This document shows, in pieces, positions 62,440 to 64,000 of a stretch of 64,000 bases of DNA (the stretch's first letter is position 1; each line of letters begins with the position of its first letter). The DNA is from Castor canadensis. Lineage: Eukaryota > Chordata > Mammalia > Rodentia > Castoridae. Made by a program: the position numbers and the translations under genes. The stretch covers positions 65,972,951 to 66,036,950 of the forward strand of contig NC_133402.1 of the NCBI RefSeq assembly GCF_047511655.1. The letters are read 5' to 3'. The notes below the pieces were generated by a model that was not told the origin of the DNA, did no database searches, and saw nothing but the letters and a program-made list of their open reading frames with translations.

Positions 62440-64000
62440 AATCCAGCTAAGAGATAAGGAAGGACATAGATTATTTCAAATCTTTCCATTTGAAATACTT
62501 ACCTTCACTGAGCCTCATATTGTTTGAAGAGACTTGTCGATTGATATTGTGATTGATTCATCACAGTAAAAATATTGATTACACTTCATATCATTTTTGT
62601 GTGTGCTGGGGTACAGATTCTGTGAAATCTCTGATGTCAATTATATGCAAATATGGTGTATATATACAGGATGGCTTTATGGGGGAAGCTCTAACTATTA
62701 CCAAAATTTCAAAAGGTTCTGCTTTCCTCAAAATGTTAAGAGCCAAAATGATGAAACCCTTTGCTCTGTTATATTTTACAGTATTAGCAGAAAAGGAAAA
62801 AAATCATATCAAAAGCCCTATGATTACTTTAAATAGCAAAAAAATCTTTTGTGGCTTTGAAATTTCAGCTACACAGAATGCAAGCTTTCTGAATGCTGAC
62901 CCTCAAGAGCACATCTATTTGTGTTTGAATAGACTCATTTCCAAATTTGGAGGGTAGCCCATGTTCCATTACCATACAGTCCACAACATGCTTGATATTA
63001 CTAATTAGGGTGCAAATGGTGGTAGTGTTTCTGGTGACCTGGACATGTGTTCAATAGAAACAGAAATGAGCCCCTCAACTCATTTCACATCGGCCAGAAA
63101 ACATCTGCCAGATGGTTATAGCTTTCAGTAACTATTAAACTGGATGGGACTTGAACAAACGACTTAGATATATAGTGTTTGAAAGCTTATTCTGAAATTT
63201 CTAACATATCCATGGAGATTAGTCTTAATGAAAAACTACATTAATCTACCTCATGCATTGTGATTAGCCTAAAATGGATAATCCCCTTTCACTCTTGCCA
63301 AAGTCAAGCTAAAAATGCCTTTATCTACTTTCATATAATGCTGACAAAACATCTGGGAGATTTATTGATATAAGGGTATCTATTAGGACATCAAAATTAA
63401 TTTTAATTCCCTGAGGTATCTTATTTTAATTAACAAATCCGTGCTTCTGTTCTATTAATTAGCATGCAGAAGGAATAAGTTTGAGATGAATTCAATTCTA
63501 ACAAAGCATTTATCTTCTACAATAATAAAAGACCACTAACAATCCCCATCTAATTTGTTTTATTCACTTAATAACAGTCTTGAAATTCCATCTAGAAGAG
63601 TAAATAAGCAATATTCATTATTTTTAATTTAAAGCTTTATTTCGGGTGTGCATATATTTTAAAAGCCTCATTATTGTGTAGCACCACAGTTCTAATAGTC
63701 TATGTTTTAATGATTATTAATGTAGCATGAGATCATTTAATATGTTATATTATTAAACTTTTTGCTAGTTATAAATCTTGTATTTATTTCACTTCAATTT
63801 TTTTCTTGATACTCCACTTGGTATAAATAGGAAGCAAAGTGGTAGAATCTACAAAAATGTTCTGCCCAAATCTATACTTTCTGCATAGTTATAGTTTCTC
63901 TAGGTTGCTACAATTGGTATTTTCTTCTATTTTGAAGTTTATCTTAAACAAAACAAAAATACTTTATACAAAAACATAATTATATGACTAGATTAACTGT
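62437..64000. other. Repeat-poor sequence, possible conserved non-coding elements
   Basis: No transposon was recognised. The stretch holds a perfect octamer ATGCAAAT near 62644 and several TAATTA-type homeodomain words from 63230 on. An open frame of 134 codons at 62553-62957 has no family resemblance. Confidence 0.35.

Noticed and set aside
62553-62957. 134-codon plus-strand open frame as a possible gene
   Set aside because: No recognisable domain, no splice or promoter context, and a second frame is also open. Kept only as a possible non-coding element.

Overview
The window is nuclear DNA from a placental mammal. It has multi-exon GT-AG gene structure and dense LINE-1, L2, MIR and SINE repeats. 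The SINEs are B1-like (7SL-related) units joined to ID-like (tRNA-related) units, which points to a rodent outside the mouse/rat group. A castorimorph (beaver-like) host is my best guess, from memory of similar L1 3' ends, and it is not proven.

One protein-coding gene is supported. It is phospholipid scramblase family member 5 (PLSCR5) on the minus strand, running from the start codon at 42245 down to the stop at 22187. Seven coding exons splice in phase into a 272-codon open reading frame. The exons are 42245-42233, 34925-34747, 30387-30345, 29374-29154, 26907-26746, 24917-24756 and 22225-22187. I recognised the family from the conserved Cys-rich patch, the scramblase core and the C-terminal hydrophobic helix. 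In human and other mammals PLSCR5 lies between the PLSCR1/PLSCR2/PLSCR4 cluster and the ZIC4/ZIC1 pair, all in the same syntenic block. By that order, positions 1-22 kb should face PLSCR1 and 42-64 kb should be the gene desert towards ZIC4. No exon of those neighbours was seen.

Layout: 1-22 kb is intergenic, with L1 3' ends, an L2 run, a probable processed pseudogene (about 9.8-11.75 kb) and an LTR cluster at 18.4-19.85 kb, one member of which has been split by a young L1. 22-42 kb is PLSCR5, with introns full of composite SINEs and a small fossil DNA transposon. 42-64 kb holds an L1 ORF2 fragment (44.1-46.7 kb), an unusually long L2 copy (52-55.1 kb) broken by an L1 and a solo LTR, and low-repeat stretches near 62.6 and 63.3 kb that could be conserved enhancers.

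No prokaryotic feature, CRISPR array, rRNA gene or bona fide tRNA gene was seen. I found no convincing novel system. The most useful results are the complete PLSCR5 gene model, the nested insertions, the trimeric SINE architecture and a few candidate regulatory blocks.
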